Positions 23,418-33,853 of a stretch of DNA of 64,000 nt are shown here, one piece after another. The stretch is from contig SJRY01000228.1 of NCBI GenBank assembly GCA_011319805.1, forward strand, positions 682,001 to 746,000. The letters run 5' to 3'. Position 1 is the first letter of the stretch. Every line of letters starts with the position of its first letter. Under the pieces are notes generated by a model, which saw only the letters and a program-made list of their open reading frames with translations, searched no databases and had not been told where the DNA came from. The translations under genes were made by a program, and so were the position numbers. Source of the DNA: Macrocybe gigantea. Its lineage: Eukaryota; Basidiomycota; Agaricomycetes; Agaricales; Callistosporiaceae.

Positions 23418-25171
23418 TTAATCAGACCCTTTAACAAAACCCTCTTTGTCAGAGCTTTCTTTATTCTTGTCTTCTTTGTCTTTTTCTTCTTCTTCTTTCA
23501 CTTCTCTGACTTGGGATTTTCCCTTCTTCTTCTTGCAGTTTCATGTGTAATGTCCTTTCAAGCCACAATTGAAACATGTGATGTTTGCTGCTCCTTTTTA
23601 CAATTTCGAACAGTTTTGTGAAAGATGTCCTGGTTTATTGCAGTTGAAGCAATTGTTGCTTCATACTTTGTTGACTTCTATGGCCTGTCCCATTCCTTGG
23701 CTCAGATTTCCAGGCTTGCATTGGCTGTTTGCGAATTCTCCCCTCATTACGTTTCTGTGTTCATTGATGTTTCATCCAATTGCTCGAACTGTCTTGATAT
23801 ATTCATCTCCATTTGTTGGGAGTGCAGAGATCGAGTGTATGGCTTCTGCTGTCCTCTGGTTTAAGCTCTTCTCAAGTAAGAAATGAGGAACTGTTTCTGT
23901 CATTCCTGCTTTCCCTGTGAGGTCTATGAATTCATCTAAGAATTCATCAATAGATCAGTTTCCCTGTCTGATGTTGAATAGCTTGCTTCCCACTTGTAAC
24001 AGTGACATGTCATTACTGAATCATGTTTCTATCTTTATTACAAAGTCAGCCCATATGCTTTGATTAGTCATAATGTCGATTCTCTTTGATGCCCAGTGGG
24101 CTCCTAGTCTGTCAGTCATTCTGAATAATACTGCTCCGATCTTCTGTATGTCAGTGAGATCTCTATGTGTAGTTATATAGAATTTCATCTTCCTCCACCA
24201 AATGTCAAAGGCTATTCAATCTTCTGTGAAGGATTTCGGATCAGCAATAATTTCCTTGTATTCGGTTGTCATTGTCTGCAAAATTTCTTTGTCATTGTCT
24301 TGGTCTTGGCTCTCCTGTTCTTGGGCCTGTTGTGCTTGGGTCTGCTGCTCTTGAATCTGCTTTTGTCTTCATTCTTCTCTTTGCCCTTTTCAATAGTCTA
24401 GGTCGATTTCTGCGATTCTACAGGCTTGTTCAAATTCGGCCCACTCTGCAGTAGTTGGTCCATCTGTCTTTGGTAGTCTCTTTTGCTCCCTCTACTAATA
24501 GTATTCATTCCAGTCACTGTTGCTTACTTTCACCACAGTGGTGTGATTTCCTTCTTATGCTGTACTTCGGTGAGTCGGTCTTCTGAAGGGGTTTAGTAGT
24601 TTCGTTCCTATGTGTCCCTGACTTTGGTGTCACTCTCGTTGGTTCCATTGTATGCTCTGTATGTCATGTCCTCTCTGTATCAGTATGTCCTCTTCTTGTA
24701 CTCAGTGATTGTAGTTTTCAATCTGCTGTTATCTGAAGTTTCAGGCTTGCATTCATTCCTCTCTCGTTTTCTTGCAGATCAGTTCATCCTCTTCTTTGAC
24801 AGGAAGATTCTTGTCTGACCACAGCTCTTCTAGGCTTATCCCATATTCTCCTTCTAGTAAGAGTTCTGGAATGAGCTATACTGTTCCATTACTGAAGGTC
24901 TCAGTGGGTTCATCTGTGGTGGTGAAGGCAAATTCTCTCAGAAATGTCTGTTCTTCTTCATCACTACTTGGTGTAGGCGTATGCTCTCTCTTTCATTTGT
25001 TTGAATTGCTAGTGTCTCTGCAGATGGTGTGGACTGTCTCTGCAAATAGTGTGGACTGCAATATGTGATCTACTTCTCTGAGCCAGGTGTTCTCATCATT
25101 CATGCTAGTGCTCGCTAGGTCGGCGACTACTTGTTATTGAATATTGATCAGGTCTTTGATAAAGTGTGATG
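23418..25171 (-). pseudogene. Gag of chromovirus copy 1
   Basis: This is the structural protein of the virus-like particle. Stops and changes break it and the start codon position is mutated. Zinc-knuckle remnants lie near 23,530-23,670, and a G_GGA_AAA heptamer is at 23,517-23,523. Most of its sequence is almost identical to the gag of copy 2, which lies in inverted orientation. Confidence 0.8.
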
Positions 25172-25215
25172 TGGTGTGTGTGAGTCTGAGCGAGTCTCGA
25201 CAAGGCTTAATATCT

Positions 25216-25532
25216 TGTTAGGCTAGATGAATCTCAAAAGGACTTGGGCAGACTAAGTGCGAGAGTGGTCTTGAGACAATGGCAAAAGGAATATTAAGCC
25301 TAGCATTACTGGTACATCTGGAAGTCCTTATATACATTACAGTACTCGAGCACAGACCATGGACTGCACAATGCTGTGAACTGTAGATGAGTAAGACTGG
25401 GATGAGATGACTCAGGATAACTAGGAAGGTGAAATGACTCAATAGCTGCATGCTGCACAGTGTGATAGGGAGATAAGGGATGTGGGAGATAAGATAAGAA
25501 AATGAATAGTCCTTTGGGTGATATCTGTAACA
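25216..25532 (-). repeat. LTR of chromovirus copy 1 (317 bp)
   Basis: It starts TGTTACAG and ends CTAACA on the minus strand. It contains a TATATAAGG box and GGCTTAATATTCC about 30 bases further. It is nearly identical to the LTR at 29,054-29,370 in opposite orientation, differing mainly in the outer 25 bases. Confidence 0.9.
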
Positions 25533-26346
25533 ACTGTTAGGGGATCAAGGGGCAACATGTCATCAAAGCCGCCTGTCAGGATCAAATGACAGTGTTGCTC
25601 CTCAATGACAGTCTTTAACTGTTTCTGATGGTAATGAAAATTTTTCTTCTTCTCTAATTGAATCTGATGTAGTGAAAATGCATTATTAAGCTCAAGAATA
25701 GGTGTCAACAAAGAGAATCTTCACTCTTCACTAGGAGGGGTTTCAGTAGCTTTAGACTTGTTATATGCACCTGCTCTTGAGCTATATGTGTGTTTCCTGG
25801 CAGTCATTATATTATGGTGACTATCTAAAGTAGTTTGCAGTAGAGAGAGAGGGAGACCAGAAGGATCTAATAAGTAGCTTTAGCAAAGCTGAAGTGGAGG
25901 ACAGTTCACTGTCGAGGATCTAGTGACAGAGCATGAATAAGAATGGACAGAGCTCGATGAAGACTGATCCATGCATGCTTTAGTCACTGAATGTCCTCGT
26001 GCATCAATGTTCATCTTGTTGTTCAGGTTGACCTTGGGTGGTAGCTTGAGAAGCTTTCAGAGAGAGGGGCATGTGAGAGTTTAGAATCAAGGGGAACAAA
26101 ATAATGATAAGCGAGTAGAGAGGAATCTACTGATTTCATGCTGTGTGAATTTGAGGCTCATTCAAAAAAAAGTGGAAACATGTATTAGCATGCAATACTG
26201 ATGGGATAGAAGAACAAGGTGAATGGTCACAAAATGGAAATCAGATTTCTCAAAGGTAGCTAGTCAGTATATAAGAGAATACACCATATTAGTCATCTTC
26301 ATGATCATGTGTTAGTAACAGTGACATCAGTCACAGGTCTTTATTA
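25533..26346. other. No recognisable gene
   Basis: A short minus-strand frame (25,439-25,711) overlaps the LTR edge. It has an acidic/basic stretch I cannot place. The rest is AT-rich and empty as far as I can see. Confidence 0.45.
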
Positions 26347-27190
26347 TTGCATATTGTAAGTCAGGCTTACACTGATGCAAATAATCCAAGCAGGCAACTT
26401 GTCAATGAGTTCGGTAACTGCTTTGAGATCTATAAGTTACTTAGCAAAGACAAAGACTCTGTCAAGACTTATCACGCATTACTCAACCAGGTCCTCATTG
26501 AGTGCCAGGCTAAGCATGACTGCATATATGCTAGTAGTGACAGTGCTGTGCCTATGAAAGCAGAGATGCTCACCAAACAGTCTGTTTATTTTTTGCAGGT
26601 ATACTAGGGGAACAAACTTATTTACAAGGCTTGTCAGCCTGTCAGTAAAGTGACTAGCAATAACACTGAGCTCATTGGCCTTCACATGTTGGTCCAAAGA
26701 GCTATCATGTAGAATAGTGCTAAATCTATAGTGTGCTTTCTTGACTCAATAAATGTGATTAATCACATCACTAACTGCAATCCCCACTCTGCACAGATGC
26801 ATTCTATTGCATTGTGCATCTCACTGCATGCTTGGCTTTCATAGTCTGAGCAGCACTGGACTGATTTCTGGCATGTCTCTTTCCACTAGAAGTGGGCCAT
26901 TTAGGTCAAAGCGCATGAGCTTGCTCATAGTTTTAATGTCTTACAGAGCCTTTGCCCTCTTTATACCACTGACACCCTCTATAAAGAGGCCAATAATGAC
27001 ATGCATGCAACTTGGTTCCATGACTCTGAAATCAAAAAGTATATTGGCACATCCACATTTCATTTTCATGATGCAGGTAAGCCAGATTCTGGAACAGGCC
27101 AACTGAATGCCAGTATGACACCTTTGTGCATTCCTGGTTCATCAAGTACCTAATGTTGAATAAGGCAGCAGGCGCTTTTATCCCAGATCT
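26347..27190 (+). pseudogene. LINE ORF2 RNase H and C-terminal fragment
   Basis: RNase H motifs are visible in a frame with several stops (TAG after LQVY, TAG after RAIM, and others). The zinc cluster region is deleted between KPDS and GTGQLN. Heavy TG/CA enrichment relative to copy B. Confidence 0.75.
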
Positions 27191-27538
27191 GGGTGGCAAG
27201 TAACTGCCCTTCTACAGCAGGGGATGCTCAGGGTTATGGCTCCTTGTGAGGCCTTTGCATGGAAGTAACTGCAACTGGCCTTCGGCTGGGGGACCCAGAG
27301 TATCAACTCAGTGTGGTGTTTGATGAAAGCGAACACCGAGCTTTATTGCATTTTGCAAACTCTGTGACACTTGTTGTTATGGGCCCTTTTGGACCCCTTA
27401 CATGGAATTGACCACATCTGGCTCCTAGGAGCTGGAGGACGCAGGCTTAGTGGGTGAGTTAGCATGAGTGCAAGCCTAAGTGGCATGGGCATGGGCAGGA
27501 GACAGTAGGGTTAGTGTGCCCTCTATGTATATCTCCTC

Positions 27539-27556
27539 AGTCTGCTTTATCGGACT
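27539..27556 (+). other. LINE 3' UTR stem-loop (copy F)
   Basis: AGTCTG pairs with CGGACT. One A is replaced by G, giving a G-U wobble, so the stem is kept. Confidence 0.55.
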
Positions 27557-27612
27557 TGTTGTATTTATTGTAGGTACCCTCATGTATTTACAAGTGGACT
27601 GCCATTGAGCAC

Positions 27613-29053
27613 AGAGTATCCTCTACTGCAGAAGAGCAGTTACCTGCCCTCTGGATCTGAGATAAAAGCACCTGCCACCTTGTTCATCATAAGGTACTTA
27701 ATGAACTAGAGGCATACAAAGGCATCATACTGGCATTCAATACTGGCATTCAGTTAGTCTGCACCAATTATAGCACAAAGTCATGATGTGGATGGAGTCC
27801 TCAGGCCTTTATCTGCAAGAGCATTGGTTGCTCTCAATGAAATTGAACTATGCATAATATGCATTGATTGGCATGTATCTGCATGCTAACATGACAACAG
27901 CAAGCATACAGCTCATTGTCTATCACCAATTTCATAAATCCAGTTTTCTTATAAGAAGGGCATTCATATGAATCTGGCTTGCCCATATCATAAAAACAAA
28001 ATGTGGATGCACTGATATACTTCTTGATTCCGGAATCATAGAACCAAGTTGCATGCATGTTATCATCTGTCTCTTTGCAGAGGGCATCAGTAGTATAAAG
28101 AGGGTGGAGGCTCTATAGGATGTCAAGGCTATGAGCAAGCTCATGCACTTTGACCTGAATGGCCCATTTCCAGTAGAAAAAGACATGCCAGAATTCAATC
28201 TGGTGCTGCTTGCACTGTGAGAGCCAAGCACATAGTGAAGTGTACAACACAATAGAATGCATCTGTGCAGAGTGAGGATTGCAGTCGATGATGCAATTAA
28301 TCACATTCATTGAGTCAAGAAAGCACACTATGGATTTAACACCATTCTGCATGATAGCTCTTTGGACCAACATGTGAAGGCCAATGAGCTCAGTGTCATT
28401 ACTAGTCACTTTACTGACAGGCTGACAAGTCTTGTAAATAAGTCTGTTCTCCTGGTACATCTATGAGGAATAAATAGACTGTTTAGTAAGCATCTCTGCT
28501 TTCATGAGTACAGCACTGTCATGCAGTCATGCTCAGCCTGGCACTCAATAATCATCTGTTTGAGCAATGCATGATAAGCCTTGACAGAGTCTTCATCTTT
28601 GCCAAGTAGCTTATGGATCTCAAAGCAGTTATTGAACTCATTGATGAGCCACCTGTCTGGATTATTTGCATCAGCAAAATAATCTGTGAAAAGAAAGTTT
28701 GGTGGTTTAAGGTCCACCAAGTCCTTAAGAAGGGACTTAAGTACAGCATGCTGTCTGTCCAAGAGTGAGGCCAGGTTCTCTGACCTCGATGAATCACTAC
28801 CTTATACAGATAGAGTAATATGTGACCTGAGGACATGCCTCAGATTGGAGTTTGCCAGCTGGGCAGAGGACCTGATCTTTAGCTGCTTGATGAATCTACA
28901 GATAGGTTCAATGCAAGCCATCATTTCAATTGCTCCTTCTGAAGTGGTGCAAAACTGACCATTAATCCAAATGCATGCTTTATACTGCATCAGACACAAT
29001 TGCTTCAATAGAGTGACATTGCACATACCATTGAAGTTTCAGAGTAGACAGCC
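27613..29053 (-). mobile_element. LINE copy G, cut at both ends
   Basis: On the minus strand it runs from the thumb region (NGMCNVTLLKQLC) through RNase H to just past the ORF2 stop. The 3' UTR is missing. Its upstream side is interrupted at 29,053 by the 5' LTR of chromovirus copy 2. The continuation was not found after the 3' LTR of that copy, so a rearrangement must have followed. Confidence 0.82.
27834..29026 (-). pseudogene. LINE ORF2 fragment (thumb, RNase H, C-terminus)
   Basis: Pieces in order: KACIWINGQFCTT, LKDLVDLKPPNFLFTDYFADANNPDR, the NDTELIGLHMLVQRAIM RNase H segment, VCFLDSMNVINCI, LHPLYTTDALCKE and KKTGFMKLVIDNELYACC. Stops and shifts separate them. This copy shows the RNase H to C-terminus link missing from copy B. 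Confidence 0.78.
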
Positions 29054-29370
29054 TGTTATGGACATTGCCCAAAGGACCATTCATTTTCTTATCTTATCTC
29101 CCACATCCCTTATCTCCCTATCACACTGTGCAGCATGCAGCTATTGAGTCATTTCACCTTCCTAGTTATCCTGAGTCATCTCATCCCAGTCTTACTCATC
29201 TACAGTTCACAGCATTGTGCAGTCCATGGTCTGTGCTCGAGTACTGTAATGTATATAAGGACTTCCAGATGTACCAGTAATGCTAGGCTTAATATTCCTT
29301 TTGCCATTGTCTCAAGACCACTCTCGCACTTAGTCTGCCCAAGTCCTTTTGAGATTCATCTAGCCTAACA
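29054..29370 (+). repeat. 5' LTR of chromovirus copy 2 (317 bp)
   Basis: It starts TGTTATGG and ends CCTAACA. It contains TATATAAGG and, about 30 bases later, AGGCTTAATATTCC. The flank before it (CAGCC) is LINE copy G sequence; no matching duplication lies after 40,420. Confidence 0.88.
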
Positions 29371-29372
29371 AG

Positions 29373-29382
29373 ATATTAAGCC
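29373..29382 (+). promoter_or_regulatory. Primer-binding site (self-priming type), copy 2
   Basis: ATATTAAGCC begins two bases after the LTR and is complementary to GGCTTAATAT inside the LTR, close to where transcription should start. This is the Tf1/sushi arrangement. Confidence 0.65.
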
Positions 29383-29479
29383 TTGTCGAGACTCGCTCAG
29401 ACTCACACACACCACATCACACTTTATCAAAGACCTGATCAATATTCAATAACAAGTAGTCGCCGACCTAGCGAGCACT

Positions 29480-30885
29480 AGCATGAATGATGAGAACACC
29501 TGGCTCAGAGAAGTAGATCACATATTGCAGTCCACACTATTTGCAGAGACAGTCCACACCATCTGCAGAGACACTAGCAATTCAAACAAATGAAAGAGAG
29601 AGCATACGCCTACACCAAGTAGTGATGAAGAAGAACAGACATTTCTGAGAGAATTTGCCTTCACCACCACAGATGAACCCACTGAGACCTTCAGTAATGG
29701 AACAGTATAGCTCATTCCAGAACTCTTACTAGAAGGAGAATATGGGATAAGCCTAGAAGAGCTGTGGTCAGACAAGAATCTTCCTGTCAAAGAAGAGGAT
29801 GAACTGATCTGCAAGAAAACGAGAGAGGAATGAATGCAAGCCTGAAACTTCAGATAACAGCAGATTGAAAACTACAATCACTGAGTACAAGAAGAGGACA
29901 TACTGATACAGAGAGGACATGACATACAGAGCATACAATGGAACCAACGAGAGTGACACCAAAGTCAGGGACACATAGGAACGAAACTACTAAACCCCTT
30001 CAGAAGACCGACTCACCGAAGTACAGCATAAGAAGGAAATCACACCACTGTGGTGAAAGTAAGCAACAGTGACTGGAATGAATACTATTAGTAGAGGGAG
30101 CAAAAGAGACTACCAAAGACAGATGGACCAACTACTGCAGAGTGGGCCGAATTTGAACAAGCCTGTAGAATCGCAGAAATCGACCTAGACTATTGAAAAG
30201 GCAAAGAGAAGAATGAAGACAAAAGCAGATTCAAGAGCAGCAGACCCAAGCACAACAGGCCCAAGAACAGGAGAGCCAAGACCAAGACAATGACAAAGAA
30301 ATTTTGCAGACAATGACAACCGAATACAAGGAAATTATTGCTGATCCGAAATCCTTCACAGAAGATTGAATAGCCTTTGACATTTGGTGGAGGAAGATGA
30401 AATTCTATATAACTACACATAGAGATCTCACTGACATACAGAAGATCGGAGCAGTATTATTCAGAATGACTGACAGACTAGGAGCCCACTGGGCATCAAA
30501 GAGAATCGACATTATGACTAATCAAAGCATATGGGCTGACTTTGTAATAAAGATAGAAACATGATTCAGTAATGACATGTCACTGTTACAAGTGGGAAGC
30601 AAGCTATTCAACATCAGACAGGGAAACTGATCTATTGATGAATTCTTAGATGAATTCATAGACCTCACAGGGAAAGCAGGAATGACAGAAACAGTTCCTC
30701 ATTTCTTACTTGAGAGAGCTTAAACCAGAGGACAGCAGAAGCCATACACTCAATCTCTGCACTCCCAACAAATGGAGATGAATATATCAAGACAGTTCGA
30801 GCAATTGGATGAAATATCAATGAACACAGGAACGTAATGAGGGAGAATTCGCAAACAGCCAATGCAAGCCTGGAAATCTGAGCCG
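29480..30885 (+). pseudogene. Gag of chromovirus copy 2, truncated
   Basis: It encodes capsid-type Gag, but with many TGA, TAG and TAA stops. It ends at the deletion junction, before the zinc knuckles. The sequence is near-identical to gag of copy 1. Confidence 0.8.
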
Positions 30886-33372
30886 AGAAGCAGAGAAAAT
30901 TACAGCCATACAATCCTGGCCAACTCCAAAAATGAAGAAAGAACTACAGAAGTTCCTAAGATTCACAAACTTTTACCGATGATTCATCAAAGGATATGCA
31001 AAAGTTGCTAAACCCTTGATGGAGCTGACTGGAAACAAAGCATTCCAGTGAACAGACAAATAGCAAAATACTTTCAAAGAGCTAATTCAATATATAACCT
31101 CAGCACCCATCCTAGCACTACTACAAACAGAAGGAAAATTCTGAGTTGAAACAGATGCTTCAGGATATGCTATCGGAGCAGTACTATCACAATAGCAGAA
31201 AGGACTATGGCACCCGATCGCCTTCATCTCAAGTTGCATAACTGCAGCAGAGCAGAACTATAAAATCTATGACAAGAAACTCCTTGCGATAATAGTGGCA
31301 CTGAAGACATGGAGACAATACCTTCTAGAAGCTTGAGAGAAGTTCGAAATATTGATGGATCACAAAAACCTATCATATTTCCAGAAACTGCAGTGACTCA
31401 ATTCGAGACAGATCAGCTGGTACCTGAAATTACAAGAATAAGACTATGAGCTATGACATGTACCAGAAAAAGCGAATGGAAAAGCCGATGTCCTGTCACA
31501 AATGGCAGGATATGAAGAAAATCTAGCAGAGAAAGATGATATACAAATGATCAAAGAAGCCACATTCATCTGACATCTGAAAGAGAATAATAAATAAGAT
31601 TTCAAATTTATGATATTTGAGGATGAACATCCACAAAAGAGGAAGCAGAAAATAATGAAACAATACAAACAAGAGGAATCACAATGATTGAATCCCCAAG
31701 GATAGAACAAATTTGACAATGTGCATGAAGGAAAATAATTGTAATAACAGGACTGAAGGAAAAACCACACTGGTTTACAGAAGAAGACCACATGGTATAC
31801 ACAGGAGGAAAAATCTACATTCCCTCAGACAATAAACTGAAGGAAGACATCATGTTTGAACACCATGACATGCCCATCAGAGGGCACCTAGGACAATATC
31901 ATATGCATGAGCTCATAAACTGCACCTACTAGTGGCCATCAATGTTAATGGACATCAAGAAATATGTTAATAGATGTGAAGCATGTCAGTGAAACAAAAT
32001 CATCTGACAAAAGAAACATGCACCACTACACCTACATGAGGTTCCACAGCAGCCATGTGAAGATATCGGAGTAGATCTCATAGGACTGCTACCCAGCTTG
32101 AATGGCTTTAATGCCATCGCCACAGTCACAGACTGCCTAACCAAGATGATCCACCTAATTCCCACAAACACTGGACTCACAGCAGAAGGTCTCACATGAC
32201 TATACCGAGACAATGTGTGGCAACTTTATAGAATCCTACGAAAGATCATCAGTGACCGAGAACCCCAACTTGCAGCACGATTCATGACAGCGCTTCTAAA
32301 ACTGCTCGGAATAAAGCAAAACCTATCAATGGCCTATTACCCACAGACAGATGGACAGGCAGAGCGATCCCATCAAGAGACGAAAGCTTTCCTCAGAAGC
32401 TTCACAAACAACCTACAGGACAATTGGGCAGAATGGATAGCGATTGCAGAGTACCAATATAATGACAAAACACACCAGTGAATGAAGAAGACACCATTCT
32501 ACCTCAACTATGGAATGCACCCCTGGAAGGGAGAACCACAGACAACAGAAGGGAACAACCCTGCAGCAAAGAACTTCATCAAAAGAATGGACCAAATACA
32601 GAAAGAAGCAAATGCTATGCTGCAGTATGCACAAATACAAGCCAAAGACAATTATGATGTGAGGCAAAAACCAGCCCGTGAATACAAGAAAGGGGATGGA
32701 GTATGGCTCGAAGCCACCAACATCACAGTCAATTGACCATCAAAGAAGTTATCGGCACTCCGATACGGACCGTTCAAGGTGATCGAAAAGAAAGGAGCCT
32801 CAGCATATTGCCTGGAGCTCCTAGCATCATGGCAGCTGATACACCCTGTGTTCAATGAAATACTACTCATGCCCTACAAAGGACCCCATTTCAAGATACA
32901 AGAGCGACCATCGCCACCACTCCCTGAAATCATAAATGATGAAGAAGAGTACGAGATAGAAGAAATTCTAAAAAGGAAGAAACAAGAAAGAGGAACATTA
33001 TTCCTGGTCAAATGGAAAGGATACAGACATGAGGAAAACACATGGATCAAGGAGAAGAAACTAGGGAATGCACAGCAAGCTCTAGACTGCTTCCTAAAGA
33101 AGACTGCAAACCAGGATAAAAGAACCATGAAAAGAGGAAAGAAGACCAAAAATTGCACACCATGACCACCAATGCCCTATCAGCATTAACAGCAGCAACG
33201 ACAGCTGTGCACCCACCTCCAACTGCCTGAGCAACCTTGAGAATCTAGCAAGGATTCTCAATACTAGCAACTACATGGACCCCCTCGCTATCACACTTAG
33301 TGCATACCTGTGCTATGTTATGACTGTCTGCATGCATCTTTGGACTGAACGAACTCCTGATGGGACTGGTCC
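30886..33372 (+). pseudogene. Pol of chromovirus copy 2 (RT end to chromodomain)
   Basis: It starts in the RT connection (AIQSWPTPKMKKELQKFL). RNase H (VETDASGYAIGAVLSQ), integrase (about 31,840-32,480; MAYYPQTDGQAE) and a chromodomain (about 32,950-33,110; LVKWKGYRHEENTW) follow. Stops are frequent. The C-terminal end continues after the nested element at 39,871 and stops at 39,937-39,939. Confidence 0.83.
33368..33372. repeat. Target duplication GGTCC, left
   Basis: Same five bases as 39,871-39,875. Removing the insert restores the pol frame of copy 2. Confidence 0.88.
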
Positions 33373-33692
33373 TGTTAGGCTAGACGAATCTTAAAGGACT
33401 TGGGCAGACTAAGTGCGAGAGTGGTTTAAGATGATGGCAAATGGAATATTAAGCCTAGCGCTACTGGTACATCTAGGAGCCCTTATATACATTACAGTAC
33501 TCAAGCACAGACCATGGACTGCGCAAATGCTGTGGGCTGCGGATGAGTAAGACTAAGAAGGAGATGACTCAGAGTGATTAGGGAAATGGAATGACTTGAT
33601 GGCTGCGCACTGCGCAGCGTGATGGGGAGGATAAGGGATGTGGGAAAGATAAGACAAGAAATTGAATAGTCCTTTGGGCGGCGTCTGTAACA
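33373..33692 (-). repeat. 3' LTR of chromovirus copy 3 (320 bp)
   Basis: Minus-strand TGTTACAG to CCTAACA. The polypurine tract AAAGAGAGGGTGA lies directly upstream on that strand (33,693-33,705). Confidence 0.92.
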
Positions 33693-33853
33693 TCACCCTC
33701 TCTTTAGATTCGTGTCCTCGCAAAAAGACCCTAGTCCAGCTGTCCCCACCCATTATTGGTCTCCCAGGCGGTCGCGGCATGTGGGGCCCATGTATGAATG
33801 AGCTCTTTATTATAGGAGCAGATGTGGTGGAGTGTAGTGGCGAGGAGTTTAAG

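Larger units (their letters stand above)
18376..23517 (-). pseudogene. Pol of chromovirus copy 1, split by SINE-like insertion
   Basis: Segments in order on the minus strand: protease with intact DSGADRT near 21,970, RT (21,841 to about 20,950), RNase H (about 20,620-20,330), integrase (about 19,980-19,450; GVDLIGLLPSSNGFNAIAVV) and a chromodomain (about 18,990-18,790). Many stops interrupt it. The insertion at 22,063-23,279 lies between the gag/pol overlap and the protease. Copy 3 shows the uninterrupted sequence. Confidence 0.85.
18376..25532 (-). mobile_element. Ty3-type chromovirus copy 1, 3' LTR missing
   Basis: It reads from the 5' LTR at the right end through gag, protease, RT, RNase H, integrase and chromodomain to about 18,376, where the 3' end and LTR are lost next to LINE copy E. 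A SINE-like element (22,063-23,279) is inserted in it. Comparison with copy 3 shows the same order throughout. Confidence 0.88.
26347..27612 (+). mobile_element. LINE copy F, 5'-truncated and lacking poly(A)
   Basis: It begins at the YTDANNPSRQLVNEF linker before RNase H. The RNase H region (SSDSAVPMKAE; NTELIGLHMLVQRAIM) and C-terminal block follow with a deletion, then the 3' UTR with a stem-loop. It stops at GCCATTGAGCAC, about 20 bases before where the A run should be, and joins copy G tail to tail. Confidence 0.82.
23701..30885. repeat. Inverted repeat, arms 23,701-25,532 and 29,054-30,885
   Basis: The left arm is the 5' LTR and gag of chromovirus copy 1 (-); the right arm is the same part of copy 2 (+). 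Positions pair with a constant sum near 54,586, with one single-base indel near 24,395. Long stretches are identical, including a 98-codon segment (24,772-25,068 versus 29,518-29,814). The spacer is about 3.5 kb. Confidence 0.85.
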
